DNA of 64,000 bases from assembly GCA_947476275.1 (NCBI GenBank), contig CANJPQ010000006.1:62001-126000 (forward strand), given 5' to 3'. Made by a program: the position numbers and the translations under genes. The stretch comes from Fidelibacterota bacterium (GTDB taxonomy: Bacteria; Pseudomonadota; Alphaproteobacteria; Rhodospirillales; Rhodospirillaceae). This document shows positions 49,868-58,465 of this stretch, piece after piece. Each line of letters starts with the position of its first letter. The stretch's first letter is position 1. The notes under the pieces are model-generated. The model was not told where the DNA came from. It saw nothing but the letters and a program-made list of their open reading frames with translations, and made no database searches.

Positions 49868-51009
49868 TGAGCCGTTTTCTCCGCACGTCCCTGGCGGTCG
49901 GCGTTCCGCTGGTCGCGATCGCCGCCCTTGTGCTGCCGCGGGCGCTGCCGGCGGCGGCCCCGGCCAAGAAGTCGCTGGGCTTCGTGATCACCGACTACAA
50001 CCTGGCCGGCTACGAAACCAAGTATTTCGATGAGTGCCCGGAAGGGCTCGCCATCGGCAACGACGAGCTGTGGTGGAAGGCCCTGTCGCCGCAGGATCGC
50101 GACAAGCTGACCAATAGCGGCCTGATCGAGCCGGTCGACCCGCCGCGCCGCCCGACCGCGGCCCTGCGCGGCCCCAACAAGGAAGACGTGTGCTGGAATC
50201 CGACGATCACGAAGGATCCGCCGCTGCGCGTGATCAAAGGCAAGATCGGCCGCGGCTTCAACATGGACGGCACGGAAGACGGCAAAGCCACCGCCAACAC
50301 CTGCGCGCACGAGAAGTTCACTTCGCCGGACGGGTCGACCAAGGTCGACAACCAGATGTACCGCATCCTCGGCTGCATCTACGGCTGGCGTCGCGGCAAC
50401 TACATGGAAGGCCATGCCAACCGCGAGCGGCGCGATTCCAGCCAGGGCATCATCCTGGTGGACGTGTCGGATGTGGATGACGTGAAGAACGATCCGTCGG
50501 TGACGGTCACGTACTACTCGACCGTGGACCTGCTGCAGAAGGATTCCGGCGGCGGCATCCTGCCGTGGGCGAGCTATCGCCCGAGCGACACCCCGCACTA
50601 CGGCGCCAAGGCCAAAGGCAAGATCGTCGACGGTCATGTGATCGCCGAGCCGGTGGACGCGCGGTTGCCGCTGTTCGGCAACAACGTGACCGGCGACATG
50701 ATCTACAAGGGCCTGCGTCTCGACCTCGATCTCACCAAGGCGGCGCCGGATGGGTCCTACAGCGGCCTGCTCGCGGGCTATCGCGATTTTGAGAATTGGT
50801 GGGATTACATCCGCAAGATCGAGTTCTTGACGGTCACCGGGCAATGGAGCTGCCCGGCGATCTGGGTCGCCTCGCAGGAACTCGCCGACGGGTACCCCGA
50901 TCCGAAGACCGGCAAGTGCACCGCGATCTCCGAAGCCATGGACATAACCGCCGTTCCGGCCTTCGTCGTGCCGCGCGAAGCGCGCACGGCACAAGCTCAG
51001 GGAAAGTAA
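49864..51009 (+). CDS. Exported protein of unknown function associated with DUF1592/DUF1552
   Basis: This 381-residue protein has a signal peptide (MMSRFLRTSLAVGVPLVAIAALVLPRALPAAAPA). The mature part starts LGFVITDYNLAGYETKYFDECPEGLAIGNDELWW. Cysteines are conserved-looking (DECPEG, DVCWNP, NTCAHE, LGCIYG, WSCPAI, GKCTAI). I do not recognise a characterised domain. As I recall, such proteins accompany DUF1592/DUF1552 pairs in other proteobacteria. It overlaps the CHRD stop and is followed 3 bases later by the DUF1592 gene. Function open; the cysteine content suggests disulfides. Confidence 0.75.
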   Translation: MMSRFLRTSLAVGVPLVAIAALVLPRALPAAAPAKKSLGFVITDYNLAGYETKYFDECPEGLAIGNDELWWKALSPQDRDKLTNSGLIEPVDPPRRPTAALRGPNKEDVCWNPTITKDPPLRVIKGKIGRGFNMDGTEDGKATANTCAHEKFTSPDGSTKVDNQMYRILGCIYGWRRGNYMEGHANRERRDSSQGIILVDVSDVDDVKNDPSVTVTYYSTVDLLQKDSGGGILPWASYRPSDTPHYGAKAKGKIVDGHVIAEPVDARLPLFGNNVTGDMIYKGLRLDLDLTKAAPDGSYSGLLAGYRDFENWWDYIRKIEFLTVTGQWSCPAIWVASQELADGYPDPKTGKCTAISEAMDITAVPAFVVPREARTAQAQGK

Positions 51010-51012
51010 CAG

Positions 51013-52650
51013 ATGCGTCGAATTCTCTTAGCCCTCACCGCGCTGACGGCGCTTTCGGCCTGCGGGCCGAAGGAGCCGGTGGTTGAGGCAGCGCCGCCGG
51101 CAATGCGGCGCCTGACGGAAGAACAGTACCGCCAAGTGATCGCCGATGTGTTCGGCGACGACATCGTCATCGGCGGCCGGTTCGATCCGATCAACCGGAG
51201 CAACGGCCTGCTCGCCGTCGGCGCCAGCAGCACGGCGATCAACGGCTCTGCCTTCGAGCGCTACGACGGGCTTGCCCGTTCGGTCGCGAGCCAAGTCACC
51301 GACCGCGCCAATCGCGACGTGCTGGTGCCCTGCAAGCCGGCCGATGCGGCAGCGGCGGACGACGCCTGCGCCACGACGTTCTTCAAGAACACCGGGCGGC
51401 TGCTGTATCGCCGCGCGCTGACGGACGCGGAGCTGAAAACGCAAGTCGCCCTGGCCAATGCCGGCGCGACCAAGCTGAAGGACTTCTACGTCGGCCTGAG
51501 TTCGTCGCTGTCGGCGATGCTGGTGCGGCCGGAATTCCTGTTCGTGACCGATACCCTCGAGGCCGATCCGTCCAAGGCGGGGGCGTTCCGCCTGACGCCG
51601 TATGCGAAGGCGGCCCGCGTGAGCTTCCTGTTGTGGAACACCACGCCGGACGACGCGCTGCTGACGGCTGCGGAGAAGGGCGATCTGAATTCGTCGAGCG
51701 GCCTGAAGAAGCAGGTGGATCGCATGATCGCCTCGCCGCGCCTGGCGGTGGGGATGCGCGCGTTCTTCAACGATATGCTGGCGTTCGATGCGTTCGAGAA
51801 CCTGCAGAAAGACCCGGTGATCTATCCGGCGTTCGGCCTGTCCGCGGTGGAACTCGCCCGCGAGCAGATCCTGACGACGATCATCGACCAGACCGTCACC
51901 ACGCAAGGCGACTATCGCAACCTGTTCACAACCCGCAAGACCGTGATGAGCGCGCCGCTCGGCCTGGTCTATCGCGTGCCGGTGTCGCAGCCGGACGGCT
52001 GGGTGCCTTACGAGTTCCCGGAAGGGGACGAGCACGTCGGCATTCAATCTTTTGCCGGCTTCGTGGCGCTGTTCTCCCACCCGGGCCGCAGTTCCGCGAC
52101 CCTGCGCGGCAAGGCCGTGCGCGAGATCCTGATGTGCCAGAAGGTGCCGGACCCGCCGTCGGGCGTGGACTTCACGCTGATCTCCGACAGCCACAACCCG
52201 GTGTACAAGACCGCGCGCGAGCGCTTGAAAGCACACAGCACCGATCCCACGTGTGCCGGATGCCACCGCATCATGGATCCGATCGGGCTCACGCTCGAAC
52301 ACTTCGACGGCGCTGGGCAGTTCCGTGACGACGAGAACGGCGCGGCCATCGACACCAGCGGCGAATTGGACGGCGTCGCCTACACGGATGCCGCCGGACT
52401 GGGTGCTGCCTTGGCGAAGAACGCCGCCGTGCCGGCGTGCCTGGTGAAGCGGCTTTACGGCTACGGCACCGGCCGCATCTCCACCTCCGCGGAGAAGCCG
52501 ATCCTCACCTATCTTGAGGAGCGGTTCGCCAAGGAAGGCTATCGCGTTCCCGAACTCCTGCGCGACATCGCCCTGAGCGACGCTTTCTATCAAGTCGCGC
52601 CGGCCGCCGACGCGCCCAAAACCGCATCCCTTGAGGGAGGTAAGCCATGA
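51013..52650 (+). CDS. DUF1592/DUF1588/DUF1585 protein with a c-type haem motif (lipoprotein)
   Basis: The 545-residue protein begins with a lipoprotein signal (MRRILLALTALTALSACGPK; Cys17 as lipid anchor). It has the DUF1587/1592-like helical region (about 30-310, RLTEEQYRQVIADVFGDDI onwards). DUF1588 follows, containing a CxxCH motif at 414-418 (CAGCHRIMDPIGL), then DUF1585 (about 470-545). This architecture is typical of planctomycete- and proteobacteria-type secreted haem proteins of unknown function. The stop overlaps the DUF1552 start (ATGA). Likely an envelope redox protein (inference). Confidence 0.85.
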   Translation: MRRILLALTALTALSACGPKEPVVEAAPPAMRRLTEEQYRQVIADVFGDDIVIGGRFDPINRSNGLLAVGASSTAINGSAFERYDGLARSVASQVTDRANRDVLVPCKPADAAAADDACATTFFKNTGRLLYRRALTDAELKTQVALANAGATKLKDFYVGLSSSLSAMLVRPEFLFVTDTLEADPSKAGAFRLTPYAKAARVSFLLWNTTPDDALLTAAEKGDLNSSSGLKKQVDRMIASPRLAVGMRAFFNDMLAFDAFENLQKDPVIYPAFGLSAVELAREQILTTIIDQTVTTQGDYRNLFTTRKTVMSAPLGLVYRVPVSQPDGWVPYEFPEGDEHVGIQSFAGFVALFSHPGRSSATLRGKAVREILMCQKVPDPPSGVDFTLISDSHNPVYKTARERLKAHSTDPTCAGCHRIMDPIGLTLEHFDGAGQFRDDENGAAIDTSGELDGVAYTDAAGLGAALAKNAAVPACLVKRLYGYGTGRISTSAEKPILTYLEERFAKEGYRVPELLRDIALSDAFYQVAPAADAPKTASLEGGKP

Positions 52651-53984
52651 GCAAATTATCCCGACGCAGCGCCCTGAAGGGCCTCGTCAACGGCACCGCC
52701 GTCACCGTGGCGCTGCCGTTCCTGGATTGCTTCCTCGGCGGCAACGGCACCGCGCTCGCCTCGGGCGCGCCGATCCCGGTGCGCTTCGGCACCTGGTTCT
52801 GGGGCCTGGGCTTTACGCCCGGCCGCGGCGTCAATCTGGCCAAGACGGGTAAGGACCTCGCGTTCCTGGAAGAGTGCCAGGCTCTCGTCCCTTACAAGGA
52901 TCAGCTGAGCTACTTCAGCAACTTCAACACCCCGCTCGACGGTAAGGCGACCACCGTGCACTACACCGGCTGGGTGGCTGCGCGCACGGGCTCCGTGCCG
53001 AACACCGGCGGCGACCTGCCGGCCCCGACCATCGACGTGCTGGTGGGCGATCACTTCGGCGCGGGAACCCGCTTCCGTTCGATCGACCTGTCGTGCACCG
53101 GCAATCCCCGCGACAGCTACACGGGCCGCAACACCGGCAGCCGCAACGCCGGCGAAGTCTCGCCGCTGGGCATGTACACCAAGGTGTTCGGACCGGAGTT
53201 CGCCGACCCGAACGCGGCCACCTTCACGCCCGACCCGAATGTGATGGTGCGCCAGAGCGTGCTGTCCGCCGTGGGCGAGCAGCGCACCGACCTGGTGAAG
53301 CAGCTCGGCGCCGCCGACAAGGCGCGGCTGGACGAATACTTCACCTCCGTGCGCCAGCTGGAACAGCGCCTGGAGCTGCAGCTGCAGCCGCCGCCGAAGG
53401 CGGAAGCCTGCCGCATCGCGAAGTCGCCCGGCGAACAGCCGATGGGCACTGAGCTGGAAAGCGTGCTGGTGAACCACGAGCTGATGAGCAACATGCTCGC
53501 CATGGCGGTCGCGTGTAACCAGACCCGCGTGTTCAACATGCTATACAGCCAAGCGCTGTCGAGCCTGCACCGCCGCGGCGAGGCGTTCATCCACCACACC
53601 CTCACCCACGAGGAGCCGCTGGATCCGAAGCTGGGCTATCAGGCGGAAGTGGCCTGGTACAACCTGCGCAGCTTCGAGGCGATGGCGACCTTCATCAAGG
53701 CCTTCGCCAGCATCAAGGAAGGCGACGGCACCCTGCTCGACAACACGCTGATCTACGCCAACAGCGACACCAACTTCGCCAAGCTGCATGCGCTCGACGG
53801 CATCCCGGTGTTCCTGATCGGCAAGGCCGGCGGCAAGGTGAAGACCGGCTATCACATCCCGGGCGGCGGCGATCCGATCTCGCGCATCGGCCTCACCGTC
53901 CAGCACGCGATGGGCATGGAAGTCGACAAGTGGGGTACCCAGTCGATGCAAACCTCGAAGCCGATTGCGGAGCTGTTGGTCTAG
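52647..53984 (+). CDS. DUF1552 protein with a Tat leader
   Basis: The 445-residue protein matches DUF1552, the usual partner of DUF1592/DUF1588. The N-terminus MSKLSRRSALKGLVNGTAVTVALPFLDCFLGG is a Tat signal with SRRSALKG. The mature chain opens VRFGTWFWGLGFTPGRG. The C-terminal part has ALLDNTLIYANSDTNFAKLHALDGIPVFLIGKAGG, typical of sulfatase-like DUF1501/1552 enzymes. Family function unknown; the fold is alkaline-phosphatase-like. The start overlaps the upstream stop and the following COG4315 gene begins 2 bases after the stop. Confidence 0.85.
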   Translation: MSKLSRRSALKGLVNGTAVTVALPFLDCFLGGNGTALASGAPIPVRFGTWFWGLGFTPGRGVNLAKTGKDLAFLEECQALVPYKDQLSYFSNFNTPLDGKATTVHYTGWVAARTGSVPNTGGDLPAPTIDVLVGDHFGAGTRFRSIDLSCTGNPRDSYTGRNTGSRNAGEVSPLGMYTKVFGPEFADPNAATFTPDPNVMVRQSVLSAVGEQRTDLVKQLGAADKARLDEYFTSVRQLEQRLELQLQPPPKAEACRIAKSPGEQPMGTELESVLVNHELMSNMLAMAVACNQTRVFNMLYSQALSSLHRRGEAFIHHTLTHEEPLDPKLGYQAEVAWYNLRSFEAMATFIKAFASIKEGDGTLLDNTLIYANSDTNFAKLHALDGIPVFLIGKAGGKVKTGYHIPGGGDPISRIGLTVQHAMGMEVDKWGTQSMQTSKPIAELLV

Positions 53985-53986
53985 TC

Positions 53987-55039
53987 ATGCGCTCCCTGAT
54001 CGCTGCAGCCTGTTTTCTCGCCGCCCCGGCTTTCGCCGCCACGCCGACCGACATCGTCGGGACGCAAACCGGCATCGGCACGGTCTTCACCACCAAGGAC
54101 GGCGCGTCCCTGTACACGTACGACCAGGACATCAAGCCGGACGTGTCCGCGTGCGTCGCCGCGTGTGCGCAAGCCTGGCCGCCGTATCTCGCGGCAGAGG
54201 ATGCGAAGCCGGAAGGGGCCTGGACGTTGGCCACCCGTGCCGACGGCAAGAAGCAATGGTCGTTCCGCGGCAAGCCGGTCTACACGTTCGCGCGCGATGT
54301 GGCGCCGGGCACGACGCTGGGCGATGGCGTGCAGGATATCTGGCATGTCGCCGTGGACCTGGCGCCGCGGCCAAAGGGCGTGAAGTACCAGGGCACGACG
54401 GCCGGCCGTGTTGCCGCGACCGCCAAGGGCCTGACGCTTTACACCGCCGACAAGGATTGCACCGGCAAGTGCTTCGCGAGCTGGACGCCGTTCCGCGCGG
54501 CGTGGACCGCGAACCCCACGGGCGATTGGTCGGTGCTGACCCGCAAGGACGACGGCACGCCGCAATGGGCCTACAAGAGCAAACTGGTCTACAGCTTCGC
54601 GGGCGATTACACGCGCGGCAATCTCAACGGCGACGGCAAGGACAGTGCCCGCGCGATCGTTCTGCAGCCCACCCCCGCCCTGCCGCCGTTCGTGAAACTG
54701 CACGTCTCCGACTATGGTCAGATATTCACCGACAGCAAGGGCATGACCCTGTATGCGGTGCCTGACGTAAAGGCCATTCAGAAAGCGGTCTGCATCGGGT
54801 CGTGCTTGAAGGACAACTTCGTTCCCGTGGTCGCCGATGCGAACGCAAAGCCGAGCGGCAATTGGACGATCACCGAGTTCGAAGGTGCGAAGCAGTGGCA
54901 ATATCGCGGCCAGCTGCTGTTCCTTTTTAAAGGCGACAACAACCCCGGCGACATCAACGGCGACCGCTTTGCCATCGGTGCCGGATTCGGCGGCTTCGCC
55001 GTGCTGCGGCAGCGGACGTTGATGGAAGAAGCGCGGTAG
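53987..55039 (+). CDS. Exported triple-repeat COG4315-type protein
   Basis: The 350-residue protein has a signal peptide (MRSLIAAACFLAAPAFAA) and three tandem domains of the COG4315/lipoprotein_15 type. They carry TTKDGASLYTYDQD, ATAKGLTLYTADKD and TDSKGMTLYAVPDV strands, each followed by a Cys pair (ACVAACAQAW, CTGKCFASW, CIGSCLKD) and a WxxxxRxDGxxQWxYK motif in domains 1 and 2. A single-domain relative lies at 39777-40184. It is last of the secreted operon. The copies are diverged. Function unknown. Confidence 0.8.
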   Translation: MRSLIAAACFLAAPAFAATPTDIVGTQTGIGTVFTTKDGASLYTYDQDIKPDVSACVAACAQAWPPYLAAEDAKPEGAWTLATRADGKKQWSFRGKPVYTFARDVAPGTTLGDGVQDIWHVAVDLAPRPKGVKYQGTTAGRVAATAKGLTLYTADKDCTGKCFASWTPFRAAWTANPTGDWSVLTRKDDGTPQWAYKSKLVYSFAGDYTRGNLNGDGKDSARAIVLQPTPALPPFVKLHVSDYGQIFTDSKGMTLYAVPDVKAIQKAVCIGSCLKDNFVPVVADANAKPSGNWTITEFEGAKQWQYRGQLLFLFKGDNNPGDINGDRFAIGAGFGGFAVLRQRTLMEEAR

Positions 55040-55076
55040 GGCGCCCTTCGTATTCTTCACGGTCTATGCGGCCGCA

Positions 55077-55114
55077 CGACCCCCACCCCAACCCCTCCCC
55101 ACAACGGGGAGGGG
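55077..55114. repeat. GC-rich repeat related to copies A/B, with CCCCTCCCC-GGGGAGGGG hairpin
   Basis: CACGACCCCCACCCCAACCC (from 55076) matches the first 25 or so bases of copies A/B, and CCCCTCCCC-N5-GGGGAGGGG makes a 9-bp stem (55092-55100 with 55106-55114). It lies after the COG4315 gene and before the convergent LLM gene stop, so it may also end transcription of one or both. Confidence 0.55.
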
Positions 55115-55121
55115 CAAGAGT

Positions 55122-56222
55122 TTAAGTTCCCGTCGCCGCCAGGGCCGGCGCGATCACATCCTTCGGCACGCGGCCTTTGACGCGCTCGCGCAGCATCGGG
55201 ATGACCGTGCGGCCGAGTTCGGTGGGATCGTTCTCGTAATCGAAGCCGGTCATGAGGAAGTGCGACACGCCGATGTCGTAGTAGCGCACCAGCTCGTCCA
55301 CCACCTGCTCCGCCGTGCCGACCAGACATGTCACCGCCTTGGTGCCGTTGGTCACTTTGGTGATGCCGGTCCACAAGCGGTTATCGAGCCGCTCATCGAG
55401 CTTGCACAGCTCGGCATAGCGTTCCGTCGGTTTGGTGTTGATCGCGGTCTGCTGGCCGACCGCCAGATTGGCGACGACGCCTTCCAAGATATTCGCCGCT
55501 TTGTCCCAGGCTGCCTGCTCCGTGTCGCCGATCAGCAGACGCAGGGAGAGCAGGAATTTTGGGCAGCGATTGTGAACGGCGGCATGCTCGCGAACTTTAT
55601 TGAAGATGGCGTCGGTGCGCGCGATGGTGTCGATGCCCATGGCGTAGACATCGGCGCAGCGGCCGGCGTGCAAAAGGGATTCCGGCGATGAGCCGCCCCA
55701 GAAGACCGGGATGCCTTCGGGGCGGTACGGCTTGAGCGCGGAGAACGCGCCGTTGAACTTGTAGAAGTCGCCCGCGTGATCGAACGGCTTGTCGCTGGTC
55801 CACATCTTCCGCAAGACATCGACATACTCGGCGCTGCGCGCGTAGCGATCGACCTTCTTGGTAAAGTCGCCGTCGGCTTCCATCTCCTTGTCATTCGCGC
55901 CGGTGATGATGTGGACCGCGCAGCGCCCGTTGCTGACGCGATCGATGGTGGTGAGCATGCGCGCCGCCATGGTGGGCGGCACGAAGCCGGGCCGGTGCGC
56001 GATCATGAAACCGACGCGCTCAGTGATGCCGGCGATGTAAGCGGCAAAAGGAATGCTGTCGGGCCAGGTCGCCGCATTGGCGACAAGCATGCGGTCGTAG
56101 CCGTTCTTGTCGTAATCCTGGACGAGCTTTGTCAGGAACGGCAGATCGAAATCCGACATGGGCTTGGGTTTGTGCTCAGCGCCCGGGCGATGGGTGAATA
56201 GCCCGAGAATTTCGATGCTCAT
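55122..56222 (-). CDS. LLM-class flavin-dependent oxidoreductase (SsuD-like)
   Basis: The 366-residue enzyme matches FMNH2-dependent alkanesulfonate-monooxygenase-type proteins. It opens MSIEILGLFTHRPGAEHKP, followed by RVGFMIAHRPGFVPPTMAARML, NIITGAND-type FMN contacts (AVHIITGANDKEMEADGD), YRPEGIPVFWGGSSPESL, and a late TAEQVVDELVRYYDIGVSHFLMTGFD. It would oxygenate a C-S or C-C centre with reduced flavin supplied from elsewhere; no reductase gene is adjacent. The ATG at 56222 is chosen over upstream start at 56276. Confidence 0.87.
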   Translation of the reverse strand: MSIEILGLFTHRPGAEHKPKPMSDFDLPFLTKLVQDYDKNGYDRMLVANAATWPDSIPFAAYIAGITERVGFMIAHRPGFVPPTMAARMLTTIDRVSNGRCAVHIITGANDKEMEADGDFTKKVDRYARSAEYVDVLRKMWTSDKPFDHAGDFYKFNGAFSALKPYRPEGIPVFWGGSSPESLLHAGRCADVYAMGIDTIARTDAIFNKVREHAAVHNRCPKFLLSLRLLIGDTEQAAWDKAANILEGVVANLAVGQQTAINTKPTERYAELCKLDERLDNRLWTGITKVTNGTKAVTCLVGTAEQVVDELVRYYDIGVSHFLMTGFDYENDPTELGRTVIPMLRERVKGRVPKDVIAPALAATGT

Positions 56223-56327
56223 AAGACGGCTCCGCAATGACGAGCTTGAGATTACCCCGCGCGGCGGAGCGACCACAGGCGGGATTCAGCGCTGCTCGGT
56301 ATCCGAGTTGGCGGCCGGCGGGGAAAG

Positions 56328-58340
56328 CTAGAGATTTGCTGGCGTCAGCGTCGCCACATAAGCCGCAAGTTGGGTGATCTCGCCCTCCGCGAGAACTTGC
56401 GCGAACGGCGGCATGTCGCCTTTGCCGGCGCGGATGCTGACCGCGTTCTTCGTCGCGTCTTTTGCCGCCGCGAGGGGAATACCGTTGCCCGTACCTTCGC
56501 CGGCGGGGCCGTGACACCCCGCGCAGATTTTGGCGAACAGCGATTGCGGCGAGCCCGCTTTGCTGCCCGCATGATCTTCAGGTGCAGGAGGCTTGGGCGC
56601 CGCGGCAGTTTGAGCTGGCGCGACCTGATCGAGCTTTCCGTCGAGGGCGAACAGCCACAGGCTATCGCCCTTCGGCGAGCGTCCGAACAGATTGCCCGCG
56701 GAAAGAACCACCACGTACTGCTTGCCCTCGTATTCGAACACGCTGGGCGGTGCGTTGACACCGGCGCCGGTCTGGAACTCCCACAGGAGCTTGCCGTCCG
56801 AGACGTCGAGCGCGGTCATGCGGCCGTCGCCGCGGCCGACGAACACGAGGCCACCGGCGGTGGTAGCGGAGCCGCTGTAGCACATGTCCTTCCAGCGCTG
56901 TTGCCACACGAGCCGGTTGGTGGCGAGATCGACCGCCGCGAAAACGCCGAAGGTGGGAAACCCGAGTTGGGTGAAGGACCCGCCGCCGGTAAAGGTCTGA
57001 CCCGGTGTCCACGGGCCGTTGTCGCGATCACCGCCCGAGAACGCCTGCAGCTTGTCGACCGCGCACACGAACATGTGGTTGGTCTTCGGATCCAGCGAAG
57101 ACGGCGGCCAGGATGTGCCGCCGATGGACGCGGGCTTCATCGGCAAGCCTTCGGTCCAGAACGGCGTGAAGATGCGGCCCTGGTTCACCAGCTTGAAGCC
57201 CTCGGGCGGGATATCGATCTCCTGCGGCACGATGGCATCGCCGATGGGATAAGGCTGGGTGGCGGCGGTCTTCTGGCGCGGCTCTTGCGGGACGGGGCGT
57301 TCCTCGATGCCGATCAACGGCTTTCCGGTGACGCGGTCGAGGATGTAAACCCAGCCGGTCTTGCCGGCGATGGCGAGACCCTTGCGCGGCACACCCGCCA
57401 TGTCGATGTCATAGAGGATCGGCGGGCTGGCGAAGGAGTAGTCCCACAGATCGTGGTGGACCGCCTGAAAGTGCCAGCGGTACGTCCCGGTCTTCGCGTC
57501 GAGCGCGACGATGGAATTTGTATAGAGATTGTCGCCGGCGCGGATCGATCCGTTGAAATCGCCGCCGGGATTGCTGGTGCCGAAGTAGATCAGGCCCAAG
57601 GCGGGATCGACCGCGGGCGTCATCCATACATTGCCGCCGCCGTATTTCCATACGTCGTTGTCCGCAGGCCAAGTCTCGTGGCCGGGCTCGCCGGGGCCGG
57701 GCACGGTGTAGAACGTCCACACCAGTTTGCCGGTCTTGGCATTGAACGCGCGGACATGGCCGCGGGAGCTTTTCTCAGCACCGGCACAGCCGGTGATGAC
57801 GAGACCGTTGTAGTAGAGCGGCGCGCTGTTCAGCGTGCATCCGTCCTGCCAGCGTTCCGCCTGCACGGACCAGAGGATGCGGCCGGAGCGTGCCTCGAGC
57901 GCCAGCATCTTGCCGTCGAGTTGGCCGACGAACACCTTGCCCTCGCCGAGCCCAACGCCGCGGCTGGTCCAGCCGCAACAGGCCGTGGTGATGTCGGGCA
58001 GGTGCGCTTGGTACTTCCACAGGATCGCGCCGGTCTTGATGCTGACGGCGAAGACGTCGTCCGCGCCGGTGATGACGTAGATGACGCCGTTGAAAACGAT
58101 GGGCTGCGCTTCGCCGGAATACTGCGGGCCGAGGCCGGAGCCGTCCAGGTGCGTGCGCCAGGCGGCGCGCAACTGGCCGACGTTGGCGGTGGTGATCTGC
58201 GTGAGCGGCGAGAAACGGTGGTTGGCGAGGTTGCCGCCGTTGGTGAGCCAGCCGTCGCGCGGCGGCGCCGTGAGGTCAGCCTGCGCCTGCGCGGCGGACA
58301 CAAACAACAACCCCAGAATCGCGATCAAAACCAGCCGCAT
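56328..58340 (-). CDS. PQQ-dependent quinohaemoprotein alcohol dehydrogenase
   Basis: The 670-residue enzyme has a signal peptide (MRLVLIAILGLLFVSAAQAQ) and an eight-bladed PQQ propeller (about 30-560). The vicinal disulfide is Cys121-Cys122 in ITTACCGW. The catalytic region is SIVALDAKTGTYRWHFQAVHHDLWDYSF, and the tryptophan-docking motifs recur. A C-terminal cytochrome c has CAGCH (606-610) and a methionine ligand in GDMPPF (Met643). It oxidises an alcohol or aldehyde in the periplasm and passes electrons to an external cytochrome. No pqq genes are in the window. GGGGAG precedes the start at 58340. Confidence 0.9.
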   Translation of the reverse strand: MRLVLIAILGLLFVSAAQAQADLTAPPRDGWLTNGGNLANHRFSPLTQITTANVGQLRAAWRTHLDGSGLGPQYSGEAQPIVFNGVIYVITGADDVFAVSIKTGAILWKYQAHLPDITTACCGWTSRGVGLGEGKVFVGQLDGKMLALEARSGRILWSVQAERWQDGCTLNSAPLYYNGLVITGCAGAEKSSRGHVRAFNAKTGKLVWTFYTVPGPGEPGHETWPADNDVWKYGGGNVWMTPAVDPALGLIYFGTSNPGGDFNGSIRAGDNLYTNSIVALDAKTGTYRWHFQAVHHDLWDYSFASPPILYDIDMAGVPRKGLAIAGKTGWVYILDRVTGKPLIGIEERPVPQEPRQKTAATQPYPIGDAIVPQEIDIPPEGFKLVNQGRIFTPFWTEGLPMKPASIGGTSWPPSSLDPKTNHMFVCAVDKLQAFSGGDRDNGPWTPGQTFTGGGSFTQLGFPTFGVFAAVDLATNRLVWQQRWKDMCYSGSATTAGGLVFVGRGDGRMTALDVSDGKLLWEFQTGAGVNAPPSVFEYEGKQYVVVLSAGNLFGRSPKGDSLWLFALDGKLDQVAPAQTAAAPKPPAPEDHAGSKAGSPQSLFAKICAGCHGPAGEGTGNGIPLAAAKDATKNAVSIRAGKGDMPPFAQVLAEGEITQLAAYVATLTPANL

Positions 58341-58465
58341 GCGCTCCCCCACGTGGTGCGTGACCTTATGGTCCCGCTCGCAGGTCAGGCAAGGGAAAGG
58401 CATGCGTCGCCGGGTTTTGGGGGACACGGTATGGTCGCGGCTTACGGCACGCAGGGGAGATCGCC

